Positions 1 through 7,713 of a DNA stretch of 64,000 bases are shown piece after piece. Position numbers and translations under genes: made by a program. The notes under the pieces are model-generated. The model had not been told where the DNA came from and did no database searches. It saw nothing but the letters and a program-made list of their open reading frames with translations. The DNA comes from an uncultured Fibrobacter sp. (GTDB taxonomy: Bacteria > Fibrobacterota > Fibrobacteria > Fibrobacterales > Fibrobacteraceae): contig CAMKNA010000003.1 in the NCBI GenBank assembly GCA_946414075.1, positions 1 through 64,000 of the forward strand, given 5' to 3'. The stretch's first letter is position 1. The number at the start of each line of letters is the position of its first letter.

Positions 1-51
1 GATCGGGCCAGAACCGATGATAAGGACTTTGTCGATGCCTTCAATCTTCAT
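1..51 (-). CDS. carB: Carbamoyl-phosphate synthase large subunit, N-terminal fragment
   Basis: Only the first 17 codons are inside the window; the gene continues beyond base 1. They read MKIEGIDKVLIIGSGPI, which matches the start of CarB, where this glycine-rich strand opens the first carboxyphosphate domain. CarB makes carbamoyl phosphate from bicarbonate, ATP and glutamine-derived ammonia for pyrimidine and arginine synthesis. The start is supported by a GGAGA ribosome-binding site 5 bases upstream. Other nucleotide-binding enzymes can begin with a similar strand, so the call rests on a short stretch. Confidence 0.6.
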   Translation of the reverse strand, partial: MKIEGIDKVLIIGSGPI

Positions 52-72
52 TTTTGTCTCCGTAAAAAAAAT

Positions 73-92
73 GCTGAACTAAAAAGTTCAGC
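73..92 (-). terminator. Hairpin with T-run directly upstream of carB
   Basis: A perfect 8-bp stem (GCTGAACT / AGTTCAGC, 4-base loop) is followed on the minus strand by A and eight T, ending about 10 bases before the carB ribosome-binding site. It has the form of an intrinsic terminator placed inside the leader, so it could act as an attenuator. Confidence 0.5.
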
Positions 93-118
93 AAAATCAA
101 AATCACAAAAAGAAAAAA

Positions 119-152
119 CCTTGACTGCGTCGGAACGGTGTGTTCCGCAAGG
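119..152 (-). terminator. Second leader hairpin with T-run before carB
   Basis: On the minus strand CCTTG and CAAGG close a stem that holds an inner GGAAC/GTTCC hairpin, followed by TTTTTTCTTTTT. Together with the hairpin at 73-92 it gives two terminator-like structures in tandem between the likely promoter (TATATT at 225-230) and carB. Confidence 0.4.
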
Positions 153-224
153 TGCCTTTGCATCCATAATCTTCTGCAAAATCATCTTCTCCCAGCCAAA
201 ATTCGTTCAGTTCAAACTTGCGCA

Positions 225-230
225 AATATA
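225..230 (-). promoter_or_regulatory. carB: Candidate -10 box for carB leader transcript
   Basis: TATATT on the minus strand, the same hexamer seen ahead of several other genes in this window. It would start a leader of about 170 bases containing both hairpins. No convincing -35 box is seen. Confidence 0.3.
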
Positions 231-270
231 GACAAAAAATGTAAAACCTGCAATATGTTTTTACAAAAAA

Positions 271-296
271 AGTTTCTCCCTAGGAGAAACTTTTTA
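271..296. terminator. Bidirectional terminator
   Basis: Symmetric hairpin GTTTCTCC-cta-GGAGAAAC with A-run before and T-run after, so it can work on both strands. It follows the small lipoprotein gene at 338-523. Confidence 0.6.
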
Positions 297-337
297 ACGA
301 CTTGAATGACAAAGAGTTACGCTATTACCATTTTCTG

Positions 338-523
338 TCACTGCTCTTCCGGTTCAGTCTGTTGATTTTCTTCACTATTATCAGTCTGGCATTCCGGCAA
401 GCTCGGGTCTGCTGTACAGGGGTCATCTGCCACATCGCTACCCGAAGAACTACTACCGCATGCTCCGATAAACAGAGACAAAACCAGCAACCACCCCAAA
501 AACAACTTGCACATAAAAACCAT
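338..523 (-). CDS. Small Ser/acid-rich lipoprotein
   Basis: A 61-residue protein with a signal peptide ending in a lipobox (LFIGAC), then a Ser/Gly stretch and an acidic, Glu/Gln-rich tail with two cysteines. This is what is expected of a small lipoprotein anchored in a membrane by an N-terminal lipidated Cys; no catalytic motif is visible. The start could be the second ATG (base 514), which has AAGGA at better spacing than the first. It sits between the carB leader and the HU gene on the same strand and has its own terminator downstream. Function unknown. Confidence 0.6.
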   Translation of the reverse strand: MVFMCKLFLGWLLVLSLFIGACGSSSSGSDVADDPCTADPSLPECQTDNSEENQQTEPEEQ

Positions 524-551
524 CCTTGTTTTAATTCTCTCCCTAATATAA

Positions 552-584
552 AAAAAAAGCTACCCCGAAGGGCAGCCTTTTTTA
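552..584 (-). terminator. Terminator of HU gene
   Basis: GGCTGCCC-ttcg-GGGTAGCT stem with a stable TTCG loop followed by a long T-run on the minus strand, just after the HU stop codon. Confidence 0.75.
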
Positions 585-600
585 GACCTCAAAAGATCGA

Positions 601-900
601 TTACTTCTTGGCCTTGGACTTAGCAGCGTCAGCCTTGAGGGCAGCACCGGCCTTGAAGCCAACAGTCTTGGAAGCCTTGATCTTGATGGTAGCGCCAGTC
701 TGCGGATTGCGACCAGTGCGAGCAGCGCGGCTCTTCACAGCGAAGGTGCCGAAGCCGATCAGCTGGACGTTGCCGTCCTTCTTGATACCGGCGGCGATAC
801 CGTCGAGAACGGCATCAACAGCGCGGCCAGCGGCAGCCTTGGATTCAAAACCAGCTTCCTTGTTAGCGAGGATGGCTTCAATGAGATCTTGTTTGTTCAT
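601..900 (-). CDS. HU-family DNA-binding protein
   Basis: 99 residues, the usual size of HU/IHF. The N-terminal helices (MNKQDLIEAI..., about residues 1-40) are followed by the GFGTF strand and the arm region with RNPQTG and the invariant Pro that intercalates DNA (about residues 50-75). A Lys/Ala-rich C-terminal tail (AKSKAKK) adds positive charge. It bends and compacts DNA as a dimer. The start has a good AGGAG site 7 bases upstream, and TATAAT lies upstream near 945. Whether it corresponds to an HU alpha, beta or IHF subunit cannot be told from sequence alone. Confidence 0.95.
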   Translation of the reverse strand: MNKQDLIEAILANKEAGFESKAAAGRAVDAVLDGIAAGIKKDGNVQLIGFGTFAVKSRAARTGRNPQTGATIKIKASKTVGFKAGAALKADAAKSKAKK

Positions 901-1020
901 TTTTTAACTCCTGAGTTAGGTTTAAGAAAGTTATGCGTATATTATACCTTTTTTTTTGGCAAATGGGGAAATTTTTTCAAAAAAAAATTTTTTTTCTTGT
1001 TTTTCTCCAGCCCCCTAAAA

Positions 1021-2148
1021 TCAAGCCTCGGGGGGCGGTTCGGGCGAATCAAGGTCTTCGTCATACCTGTTCTTGGGGAGCTTCTGCAGGTACACCAAGC
1101 ACAGACAAGTGAACGGAATGGCTACAAGTAACCCTAAGAAGCCCAACAACTTACCCCATATCGATAAGGACAAAAGAATGCCCACGGGAGGCAGATTCAT
1201 GGAGCCTCCGACAATGTGAGGAACCAAGAAAAAGTCCTGTATGACCTGTACAACAAGGTAAATGGAGCAAATAATCAAGGCCACTTCCCAGAAGGGCATT
1301 CCCGTGTTCAAGGCGTGAACCACGGCCAAAACAAGGGCCAGCGGGATGGTGGTGAGCTGCAAATAGGGTATCATGTTGAGAGCGCCGGAAAAAAGCCCGA
1401 AGGCAACCCCCATAGGAAGCCCCATTATACCAAAACCGATAGCATAGAGGGTACCCACCGTCAAGGCCACCAGGGACTGGGCGCGAAAATAGGTTCCCAT
1501 GAAACGGTCTGTTTCTCTCGCAAAAGAAATAGCGTTGTCCTGAAACCGTTCGGGAACCAGACTGTACAAGCCCAGACGAAGCTTAGGCATATCCAGCATG
1601 ATAAACACCAGATACATGAATATCACTGCAGCACCGGAGAACCACAGAACGATTGTTCCCGTGTAAGAAAGAACACCCCAGGCTCCCGGAAGAACCTTGC
1701 CTGCCACATTCTGCACCTCTCTCCAAAAATCCAGGTGCTGCATAGAAGCGGACAACTGCTCCCAGGAAATCAAGGACTGGATGGTTTCGTACAATCCGCC
1801 GGGCATCAACTTTTCAATCCGTGCCGCCCATTCCGAATCGTTGAATACCTTCGCTATGAGGACGCCCAGATTCTGCACTTCACCAATCACCAAAGGGATA
1901 AACAGGCGAAGAGCGCCTGCAATGGCAAGCCCCGCCACCAATAAAACGATTATGACGGCGATAATCCGGTGCTTCACCTTCTTTTGCAAGCGGTTCACTA
2001 TGGGATCTACGATATAGGCGATGAGAAACGCCGCAAAGAAGGGAAACAGGACGCCTCTCAGGTAATAGATCAGCAACATCCCGACCGTAAACAGGACCAG
2101 GATCTTGAGAAAATGCATGACCTTGTCCAAGTTCCAATGCTTAATCAT
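1021..2148 (-). CDS. AI-2E family transporter (PerM-like membrane protein)
   Basis: 375 residues with the layout of the AI-2E/PerM family: two N-terminal hydrophobic helices with a YIVDPIVNRL segment (about residues 13-52), a long amphipathic middle, and a C-terminal block of hydrophobic helices (about 215-355) containing PVGILLSLSIWGKLLGFLGLLVAIP. Members export small molecules or work as sodium/proton antiporters; the substrate here is unknown. The start has GGAGG 5 bases upstream and overlaps the stop of the preceding gene by 8 bases, so it is the last gene of a four-gene operon. Confidence 0.85.
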   Translation of the reverse strand: MIKHWNLDKVMHFLKILVLFTVGMLLIYYLRGVLFPFFAAFLIAYIVDPIVNRLQKKVKHRIIAVIIVLLVAGLAIAGALRLFIPLVIGEVQNLGVLIAKVFNDSEWAARIEKLMPGGLYETIQSLISWEQLSASMQHLDFWREVQNVAGKVLPGAWGVLSYTGTIVLWFSGAAVIFMYLVFIMLDMPKLRLGLYSLVPERFQDNAISFARETDRFMGTYFRAQSLVALTVGTLYAIGFGIMGLPMGVAFGLFSGALNMIPYLQLTTIPLALVLAVVHALNTGMPFWEVALIICSIYLVVQVIQDFFLVPHIVGGSMNLPPVGILLSLSIWGKLLGFLGLLVAIPFTCLCLVYLQKLPKNRYDEDLDSPEPPPEA

Positions 2149-3049
2149 TTTTCCTCCTGTATTCCAGCGGCGAAAGCCTGTAGACCTTGCGGAATTTCCG
2201 TTCCAGGCAAGAGACCTTCTTCTCCCCCACTTCGATGGCGATTTCCGCCAGCGACTTATCCGTCGTCTTCAGGAGAGTGGCCACCTTTCCCATCTGCCGT
2301 TCCAGCGCGCCAAGGTTCTCCGGCTTACGAAAAGCCCTGTAGACAAAACATACAAAGAGAAGCACCAGAAATCCAAGGCCAAAGAACATTCCCTTCTTGA
2401 AATCGTGATTTTCTCCCCATAGGCGAACCGATTTCACCTGGATTGCATCTGGAATCCCGCGCAGGGTACCCTGGCCGTTATAAACCTCAAGAAGCATAGC
2501 CCTATATAAGTAGGTAAGGCCGTCATCTTTTTCTAGCCCCATGCCCGCAAGCCACCATTCCGCCGTCTTGAAATCAGCGATGGCGACCTTGGCCACCCCG
2601 AAGTTTCGACCGGCCGGAGCCTGGGTTTCCAGAGGGCGGTAACTCATGTACAGCCCCTTTTGCGAATACTGGGGATCATCCGTCAAGATACGCAACCCTA
2701 TGGAGTTCATCCGCACGGTGGAGACTTCCAGCTCCAGGGAATCAAACCTGGATAGGTCCATATAACCCGTGGGTCTCCCGTTTTGGGACATCAGGTTGAA
2801 GCCGAACCCGGCAAAGGGGAACGCCTTGCCGCTCCGGATATTCACCACCGCATCTACAAGGGTATCCGTCACCGTCACTTCGGAGGTGGAAAACCCGAGA
2901 GCCTCGTGGTCCGTAAGGGTGTAGATTTCAAAGGACTTGGCCGGGAAAAGTTCCAGGGCCACCCCCTTGAACATGGAAAAGAAAAGCCCCCACAGAGCGA
3001 AGGCTACAACGAAAAGCGAGAAACCTATTGCCTTATTTCTGGTCTCCAT
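2141..3049 (-). CDS. Membrane-anchored regulator with periplasmic domain and AraC-type helix-turn-helix
   Basis: 302 residues. A transmembrane helix (about 8-27) leads to a periplasmic beta-rich domain of about 190 residues, a second membrane helix (about 222-240), and a cytoplasmic tail ending in an AraC-type DNA-binding half (SLAEIAIEVG ... FRKVYRLSPLEYR). This suggests a one-component sensor that binds a ligand outside and DNA inside. Only one of the two helix-turn-helix units of AraC is clear. The gene overlaps the upstream paralogue by 17 bases and the transporter gene downstream by 8, so the three are co-translated. The ligand is unknown; the periplasmic part could bind a carbohydrate. 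Confidence 0.65.
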   Translation of the reverse strand: METRNKAIGFSLFVVAFALWGLFFSMFKGVALELFPAKSFEIYTLTDHEALGFSTSEVTVTDTLVDAVVNIRSGKAFPFAGFGFNLMSQNGRPTGYMDLSRFDSLELEVSTVRMNSIGLRILTDDPQYSQKGLYMSYRPLETQAPAGRNFGVAKVAIADFKTAEWWLAGMGLEKDDGLTYLYRAMLLEVYNGQGTLRGIPDAIQVKSVRLWGENHDFKKGMFFGLGFLVLLFVCFVYRAFRKPENLGALERQMGKVATLLKTTDKSLAEIAIEVGEKKVSCLERKFRKVYRLSPLEYRRKND

Positions 3050-3779
3050 CGTCTTTTTCCGAATCGTCCTTGAGCTGGTGGCGCCTACCTACGGCAACGA
3101 TGGTCAGCGCCACAAATATGAACAGCACTACGCCAAAACTGAAATTGCTGATACCGATGGCCTTGATGCTGCGAATTTTCAACGAGAAGGTCTTGCCGCG
3201 GGCCTGATTCCAACCCGGAGCGATTTCCAGCCTGGCGGCAGTCTCTAAATGGGTATGCCTATTACCGGATTCCGTCTTGACATCTTCGTACCAGAAATCC
3301 GGCGTGTAGAGCTGGTCCATGGGAATGGCCACGCGGTTGTGCCCCTTCTGCAGGGGCAGCTCCTTCATCAGCAGGCGGAAGGTCTTGGCTTTTCTGATGT
3401 CGGTGATGTCAGGATCGTAGGTCCAGAGCTTGACCAGCACTTCCTGCGTCCCCTGGACTTCCAAATCAAAAATCAGGGAATCTACGAGAGACCAGTTGCG
3501 ATAGAGCTTTGCACTGTCGGGATCAAAATTCCACAGAAGCCCGCACCAGGCGGCAAGGGTGGTATCCTCCCCCAGCGTACAGCGGAAAGAAAGAGCATCG
3601 GCATCCTTCCCGAATTCAATCCTGGACTTTCCGCCGTCCCCCTGATCATCGTAAGCAAGCAGGGATACGCCCTTTTCCGTAGGGAACACGGTCTCTTCGA
3701 AGGTGACCTTTGGCATCAGCAGATAGGCCAGCAGGACCACCACTGCAATTGCTGAAAGAATGATATAGGTCTTTTTCAT
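3033..3779 (-). CDS. Two-helix membrane protein with periplasmic domain, partner of the AraC-like sensor
   Basis: 248 residues built like its neighbour: membrane helix (about 5-22), a roughly 180-residue periplasmic domain, and a second helix (about 212-232), but with only a short charged cytoplasmic tail (QLKDDSEKDDGDQK) and no DNA-binding part. The periplasmic domains share patterns such as a conserved SLIFDLEV/SLELEVS strand, so the two look like diverged duplicates. It starts 3 bases after the stop of the zinc-finger gene and has no clear ribosome-binding site, implying translational coupling. Role inferred: co-sensor or heterodimer partner. Confidence 0.55.
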   Translation of the reverse strand: MKKTYIILSAIAVVVLLAYLLMPKVTFEETVFPTEKGVSLLAYDDQGDGGKSRIEFGKDADALSFRCTLGEDTTLAAWCGLLWNFDPDSAKLYRNWSLVDSLIFDLEVQGTQEVLVKLWTYDPDITDIRKAKTFRLLMKELPLQKGHNRVAIPMDQLYTPDFWYEDVKTESGNRHTHLETAARLEIAPGWNQARGKTFSLKIRSIKAIGISNFSFGVVLFIFVALTIVAVGRRHQLKDDSEKDDGDQK

Positions 3780-3782
3780 GCG

Positions 3783-4286
3783 TTATTCGAAGAATTTTTT
3801 CAGGTGGATCTCGTAGGGGATTGCATCCAGGGGGTCTTCATCGGGCTGTTTTTCACCGAACAATTTAGAAACAAGTGAATCGATGGCGCGGATAAAGAAG
3901 AAATGATGCTTGCCGCTAGACGCCGGTTTCTGGAACGGCGTGTCGATGGTCCGCTTCAAGATGCGAAGAACCATGGATGGCGGCAGATGAAACATCTTGC
4001 AGCAGGTGGCGACCTTGCCCTCGTAGCCGTAATCGGGAATCTTGCCATCTACCAGGGGTTCGCCATGGTCGATGCAGCAGGCGCCTGTCATGTCCGGGTC
4101 CGCCACGTTCTTTGCAAGCAGGGCATTGTACCAGAGCTCGCGGGACTTGTCCGGCAGGTCTCCTCGGAGAGCCGTGGTCTGGTCACAGGGGAAGAACGCC
4201 GAAAAGCATTTCGGGCAGATACGCAGGTCCAAGTGACCGATTCTCATCTGGGCCACTTCTGTTTTGCAGAACGGGCAGGTACTCAT
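3783..4286 (-). CDS. Zinc-finger protein of unknown function
   Basis: 167 residues beginning MSTCPFCKTEV. Two CPxC knuckles (CPFC at 4-7 and CPKC near 27) would bind one zinc ion, as in small zinc-ribbon proteins. Further cysteines follow (GACCIDHGE, ATCCKMFHLPP). The ATG at 4286 is preferred over upstream alternatives because the protein starts directly at the zinc finger and a TATATT box lies 7 bases upstream, giving an almost leaderless transcript. First gene of the operon running to the AI-2E transporter. No enzymatic function is recognised. Confidence 0.65.
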   Translation of the reverse strand: MSTCPFCKTEVAQMRIGHLDLRICPKCFSAFFPCDQTTALRGDLPDKSRELWYNALLAKNVADPDMTGACCIDHGEPLVDGKIPDYGYEGKVATCCKMFHLPPSMVLRILKRTIDTPFQKPASSGKHHFFFIRAIDSLVSKLFGEKQPDEDPLDAIPYEIHLKKFFE

Positions 4287-4319
4287 GGTCTTGAATATAG
4301 TTAATTCTATATTTATACC
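4287..4319. promoter_or_regulatory. Compact divergent promoter with two TATATT boxes
   Basis: Only 33 bases separate two divergent start codons. A minus-strand TATATT (4294-4299) ends 7 bases from the left ATG and a plus-strand TATATT (4308-4313) ends 6 bases from the right ATG. Neither gene has a ribosome-binding site, so both transcripts are probably leaderless or nearly so, and polymerase binding in the two directions should be mutually exclusive. Confidence 0.5.
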
Positions 4320-5144
4320 ATGGCTAAAGTTGTACAGATTACTAGCGAAAATTTTGAGACCGAGGTGGCACAGGCCTCCGAGACCCGTGCCGTGGCGGTG
4401 CTTTTCTCCTCGGCAGAATACCCCGACTGTGCCCCCTATTCCCAGCTGCTTGGGCAGCTTTCCACCAGCATGGACTTTACCCTGGGCGTGGTTAGCTGCG
4501 ACGAACGGGAAAACATGCAGCTCATCCAGGCGTTCCGGGTGCGGTCGGTACCCGAAGTCCACATCGTGGACAAAGGCCAGATTGCGGATGTAATCCAGGG
4601 AGTGCTCCCCGAAGCAGACCTGAAAAAGCGTCTTGAGAAATTTTTCGTGAGCGACGAGGCCAGGTTCCAGATGGCCCTGGAAGACGCCATCGCCCAGAAA
4701 AACTTCGACCAGGCCCTTCCCATGCTGGACGAGGCGCTGGCCAAGGCCCCCGACGACAAGAAATTGCAGCTCCTGTGGGCCAAGGCAAGCCTAGGGCTCG
4801 GCGATACCGAAAAGGCCAAGGAAGTCCTTTCCAAGTTCAACGAGGCCGACGACCAGTACCGCGAAGCCAAATCCCTGCTGGAACTGCTGGACTTTCATGC
4901 CGAAGCTGCCAAGAAGGATGTACAGGGCAAGGAAGCGGTGGTCTACCACGAAGCCTGCAAGCTGGCCTGCCAAGAAGACTTTGAAAGCGCCCTCCAGGCA
5001 TTCCTTAATTTGTTTGTAGAAGCCCCCGACTGGAACGACGGTGCCGCCAAGAAGGCCATGCTCACCCTGTTCGGAGTGCTGGGTCCCAAGCACGAACTCA
5101 CCTGGAAATACCGGGCTAAACTCAACACCATGATGTTTATTTAG
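4320..5144 (+). CDS. CnoX/YbbN-like thioredoxin-fold protein with TPR domain
   Basis: 274 residues. The N-terminal 110 residues have a thioredoxin fold (VAVLFSSAEYPDCAPY ... VRSVPEVHIVDKG, with the cis-Pro motif SVPE), but the CxxC pair is replaced by YPDC with one Cys, so it should not be a classical disulfide reductase. The rest is helical TPR sequence (FDQALPMLDEALAKAPDDKKLQLL...). E. coli CnoX has the same arrangement and acts as a redox-linked holdase with GroEL/DnaK. The transcript is probably near-leaderless. Length and domain order fit that family; chaperone function is inferred. Confidence 0.8.
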   Translation: MAKVVQITSENFETEVAQASETRAVAVLFSSAEYPDCAPYSQLLGQLSTSMDFTLGVVSCDERENMQLIQAFRVRSVPEVHIVDKGQIADVIQGVLPEADLKKRLEKFFVSDEARFQMALEDAIAQKNFDQALPMLDEALAKAPDDKKLQLLWAKASLGLGDTEKAKEVLSKFNEADDQYREAKSLLELLDFHAEAAKKDVQGKEAVVYHEACKLACQEDFESALQAFLNLFVEAPDWNDGAAKKAMLTLFGVLGPKHELTWKYRAKLNTMMFI

Positions 5145-5220
5145 TTTTTAATTATTTATATTTTCCCCGTATTTTTATTGTACAGTAAAAACCAGGGATT
5201 TATCCCATAGGAAGACACAA

Positions 5221-6798
5221 ATGAAAAAGATCAAGTTCCAGGACACCTCGTTCCGCGATGGTTTCCAATCTATTTTCGGTGCCCGTGTGTTCGCCAAGGA
5301 CTTTATGCCCGCGGTCGAAGCTGCCGTGAAGGCTGGCATCACCCACTTTGAAGCTGGTGGCGGCGCCCGTTTCCAGGCCCTGTACCAGAACTGCGGCGAA
5401 GACGCATTCGACATGATGGACGAATTCCGCCGCGTAGTGGGCCCGAACATCCGCCTGCAGACCCTCGCCCGCGGTATCAACGTGGTGGCCCTCGCCCCGC
5501 AGCCGCGCGACATGATCAAGCTCCATGCCGACATGTTCAAGAAGCACGGCATGACCCGTATCCGTAACTTCGACGCCTTGAACGACGTCAACAACCTCAT
5601 TTACTCCGGTAAGTGCATCACCGACGCCGGTCTGGAACACGAAGTCGTCGTGACCATGATGGAACTTCCTCCGGGATGCGACCTCAACGCCGCCCACAAC
5701 CCGGAATTCTACGAACGCATCCTCCGCAACATTTTGGACGCCGGTGTTCCGTTCGCTTCCGTCTGCTTCAAGGACGCTTCCGGTACGACGAACCCGACTA
5801 AGGTTTATGAAACATTCAAGCGCGCTCGCAAGCTCCTTGGTGACAAGGTCGAACTCCGCATCCACAGCCATGACACTTGCGGTACCGGTGTGGCCCAGTA
5901 CAAGGCCGCTATCGAAGGTGGCGCCGATGGTGTTGACCTCGGCCGCAAGCCGCTTTCTGGCGGTACGGCTCAGCCGGACCTCTTCTCCATGTTCCACGCC
6001 CTCAAGGGTACGGAATACAAGCTCGCCCTCGGTGAAGACAGCATCGTTGACGATCACATTCCGGAACTCATGGAAGCAAACAACGTCGCCGTTGAATGCC
6101 TCAAGGACTACAACTTCCCGCCTGAAGCACGCCAGATTACGACCGACGTTATCTTCAGCCCCATGCCGGGTGGCGCTCTCACGGCCAACACCCTCATGAT
6201 GCGCGAAACCAAGACCTTCCACCTCTTCCCGAAGGTTATCGAGAACATGAGTGAATGCGTCCGCCGCGGTGGCTTTGCTTCTTCCGTGACGCCGGTTTCT
6301 CAGTTCTACTTCCAGCAGGCTTACATGAACACCTTGAACCAAGCTGCCGGTCGCGGCACGTGGTTCAAGATGACCGAAGGCTACGGCAAGATGCTCCTCG
6401 GCTACCAGGGCAAGACCCCGTGCGAACCGGATCCGGAGCTCGTGAAGATTGCTGCCGACCAGTTCAACATGAAGCCGTTCAAGGAAGCCTATCCGGGCAT
6501 CCAGTGCGCCGAAGAAATTCTTCCGCCGGGCATCCCGGCTGCCAAGAAGCTCCTCGAAGAAAATGGTCTGCCGGTCAACGACGAGACCATCTTCATCACG
6601 GGCTGCCTCCAGACGAAGGCTGGCAACAAGGGTATCGAATTCCTCAAGGGCAACCGCCACATTGGCGTTCCCAAGAAGGACCCCAACGCTGCTCCTGCCG
6701 TGGACACCAAGAACATGAAGGCCGGTGCCGCAAGCACCTACCGCATAGCCCTTGGCAACCAGAGCTGGGATGTGCAGGTTCAGACCCTCAGCAAGTAA
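5221..6798 (+). CDS. Pyruvate/oxaloacetate carboxyltransferase (OadA/PycB type) without biotin domain
   Basis: 525 residues. The TIM-barrel carboxyltransferase signature is complete: QDTSFRDGFQS at the start (metal-binding Asp), the catalytic region around FKDASGTTNP, and metal ligands in HSHDTCGTG, followed by the PYC_OADA conserved domain. The protein ends about where a biotin carrier domain would begin, and no MKM biotinylation motif is present, so the biotin carrier must be another protein. It transfers carboxyl groups between biotin and pyruvate/oxaloacetate, as part of a decarboxylase pump or carboxylase feeding C4-acid formation. Strong codon bias and an AGGAAGA site suggest high expression. 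Single-gene transcript closed by a strong terminator. Confidence 0.88.
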   Translation: MKKIKFQDTSFRDGFQSIFGARVFAKDFMPAVEAAVKAGITHFEAGGGARFQALYQNCGEDAFDMMDEFRRVVGPNIRLQTLARGINVVALAPQPRDMIKLHADMFKKHGMTRIRNFDALNDVNNLIYSGKCITDAGLEHEVVVTMMELPPGCDLNAAHNPEFYERILRNILDAGVPFASVCFKDASGTTNPTKVYETFKRARKLLGDKVELRIHSHDTCGTGVAQYKAAIEGGADGVDLGRKPLSGGTAQPDLFSMFHALKGTEYKLALGEDSIVDDHIPELMEANNVAVECLKDYNFPPEARQITTDVIFSPMPGGALTANTLMMRETKTFHLFPKVIENMSECVRRGGFASSVTPVSQFYFQQAYMNTLNQAAGRGTWFKMTEGYGKMLLGYQGKTPCEPDPELVKIAADQFNMKPFKEAYPGIQCAEEILPPGIPAAKKLLEENGLPVNDETIFITGCLQTKAGNKGIEFLKGNRHIGVPKKDPNAAPAVDTKNMKAGAASTYRIALGNQSWDVQVQTLSK

Positions 6799-6833
6799 TT
6801 TTTCCGCGGTGAATGCCGCGAGCCCTAATTAGA

Positions 6834-6864
6834 AAAGTCCCGGAATTTCTTCCGGGACTTTTTT
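6834..6864. terminator. Bidirectional terminator between convergent genes
   Basis: 12-bp stem AAAGTCCCGGAA / TTCCGGGACTTT with T-run on the plus strand and A-run on the other side, placed between the convergent carboxyltransferase and lipoprotein genes. Confidence 0.8.
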
Positions 6865-6880
6865 GTACATGAACGAAAAA

Positions 6881-7654
6881 TTAGAAGCTGAAGCTCTTGC
6901 CCACCTGGAGCACGAATCCCATCTGCGCCGAGAAGGAGTACCCCCCATGAAATCCGCTAGGGTGGTAGTACAGCAGGCCTCCAGTCATGACGGCATCATC
7001 CGGTACATCGTCGGACACCGCCAAGACAACTTCGCTCTTGATGACCCCATACCGGGCATGATTTCCCAGATTGACGCCTATCCAGTAGCTAACCACAGGG
7101 TAGATTTCGTTTTTGCCGTTGGCATTGTCGGCAAGGTCCATCTTTTCCAGTTTCTCACGCTCCTTTTCGTACTGGCCATCCGCCTGAAAAAACTGTACGC
7201 CTGCGCCCAGGCCCAACTGGACAAGGTCTCCCAGCACGAAATCCGAACCAAGAAGGACTCGCTCCTGCAAGGTCCAGAAGGAGTACTTCTGATCGTGCTT
7301 GTCAATCCAGGTGCCATATTCCTCGGTGCAAGGAATGTCGGAGCAGCCGAACTTCAGGTCTCCCGCCGTCCCGGCAAAGGCCGCCTGCACGAACAGGGGA
7401 TTCCAGAAACGGTACATTACGGACAGGTCCCCTCCCAAGGAGAACACTTCCCTGACATTCAGACCTTCTCCGTAAGGGCCAACAAAGGCGTCGGCCGAAA
7501 CCACCCATTTCTTGTCCTGCTCGCCACTCCACCTGGGTTCATGGTAAACCGGCATGGGGCTGGTGCCCATGGACATGAGAATAGGCCTGTTACAACCTAC
7601 CAGCATACACAGAATCACAAGCAGAAACAAAAATACAGACAAATTACTCTTCAT
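6881..7654 (-). CDS. Outer-membrane-type lipoprotein
   Basis: 257 residues with a signal peptide ending in a lipobox (CMLVGC, Cys about 21). The rest alternates short beta strands rich in aromatics and Gly (SVMYRFWNPLFVQAAFAG ... GLGAGVQFFQADG), and ends with Phe (GKSFSF), as many outer-membrane beta-barrel proteins do. This suggests a lipidated protein of the outer membrane, with loops holding one Cys pair. GGAGAG precedes the ATG. No enzymatic motif is visible. It lies downstream of the secreted hydrolase pair on the same strand, with a 59-base gap that has no clear terminator. Confidence 0.65.
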   Translation of the reverse strand: MKSNLSVFLFLLVILCMLVGCNRPILMSMGTSPMPVYHEPRWSGEQDKKWVVSADAFVGPYGEGLNVREVFSLGGDLSVMYRFWNPLFVQAAFAGTAGDLKFGCSDIPCTEEYGTWIDKHDQKYSFWTLQERVLLGSDFVLGDLVQLGLGAGVQFFQADGQYEKEREKLEKMDLADNANGKNEIYPVVSYWIGVNLGNHARYGVIKSEVVLAVSDDVPDDAVMTGGLLYYHPSGFHGGYSFSAQMGFVLQVGKSFSF

Positions 7655-7713
7655 TTTCTCTCCATTCTAAGGCGACCGAAAGATATCATTTTATTCGGAT
7701 TGTTTCAACTGGA

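Noticed and set aside
5200-6660. Minus-strand reading opposite the carboxyltransferase
   Set aside because: Antisense shadow of a strongly biased gene; no recognisable domain.
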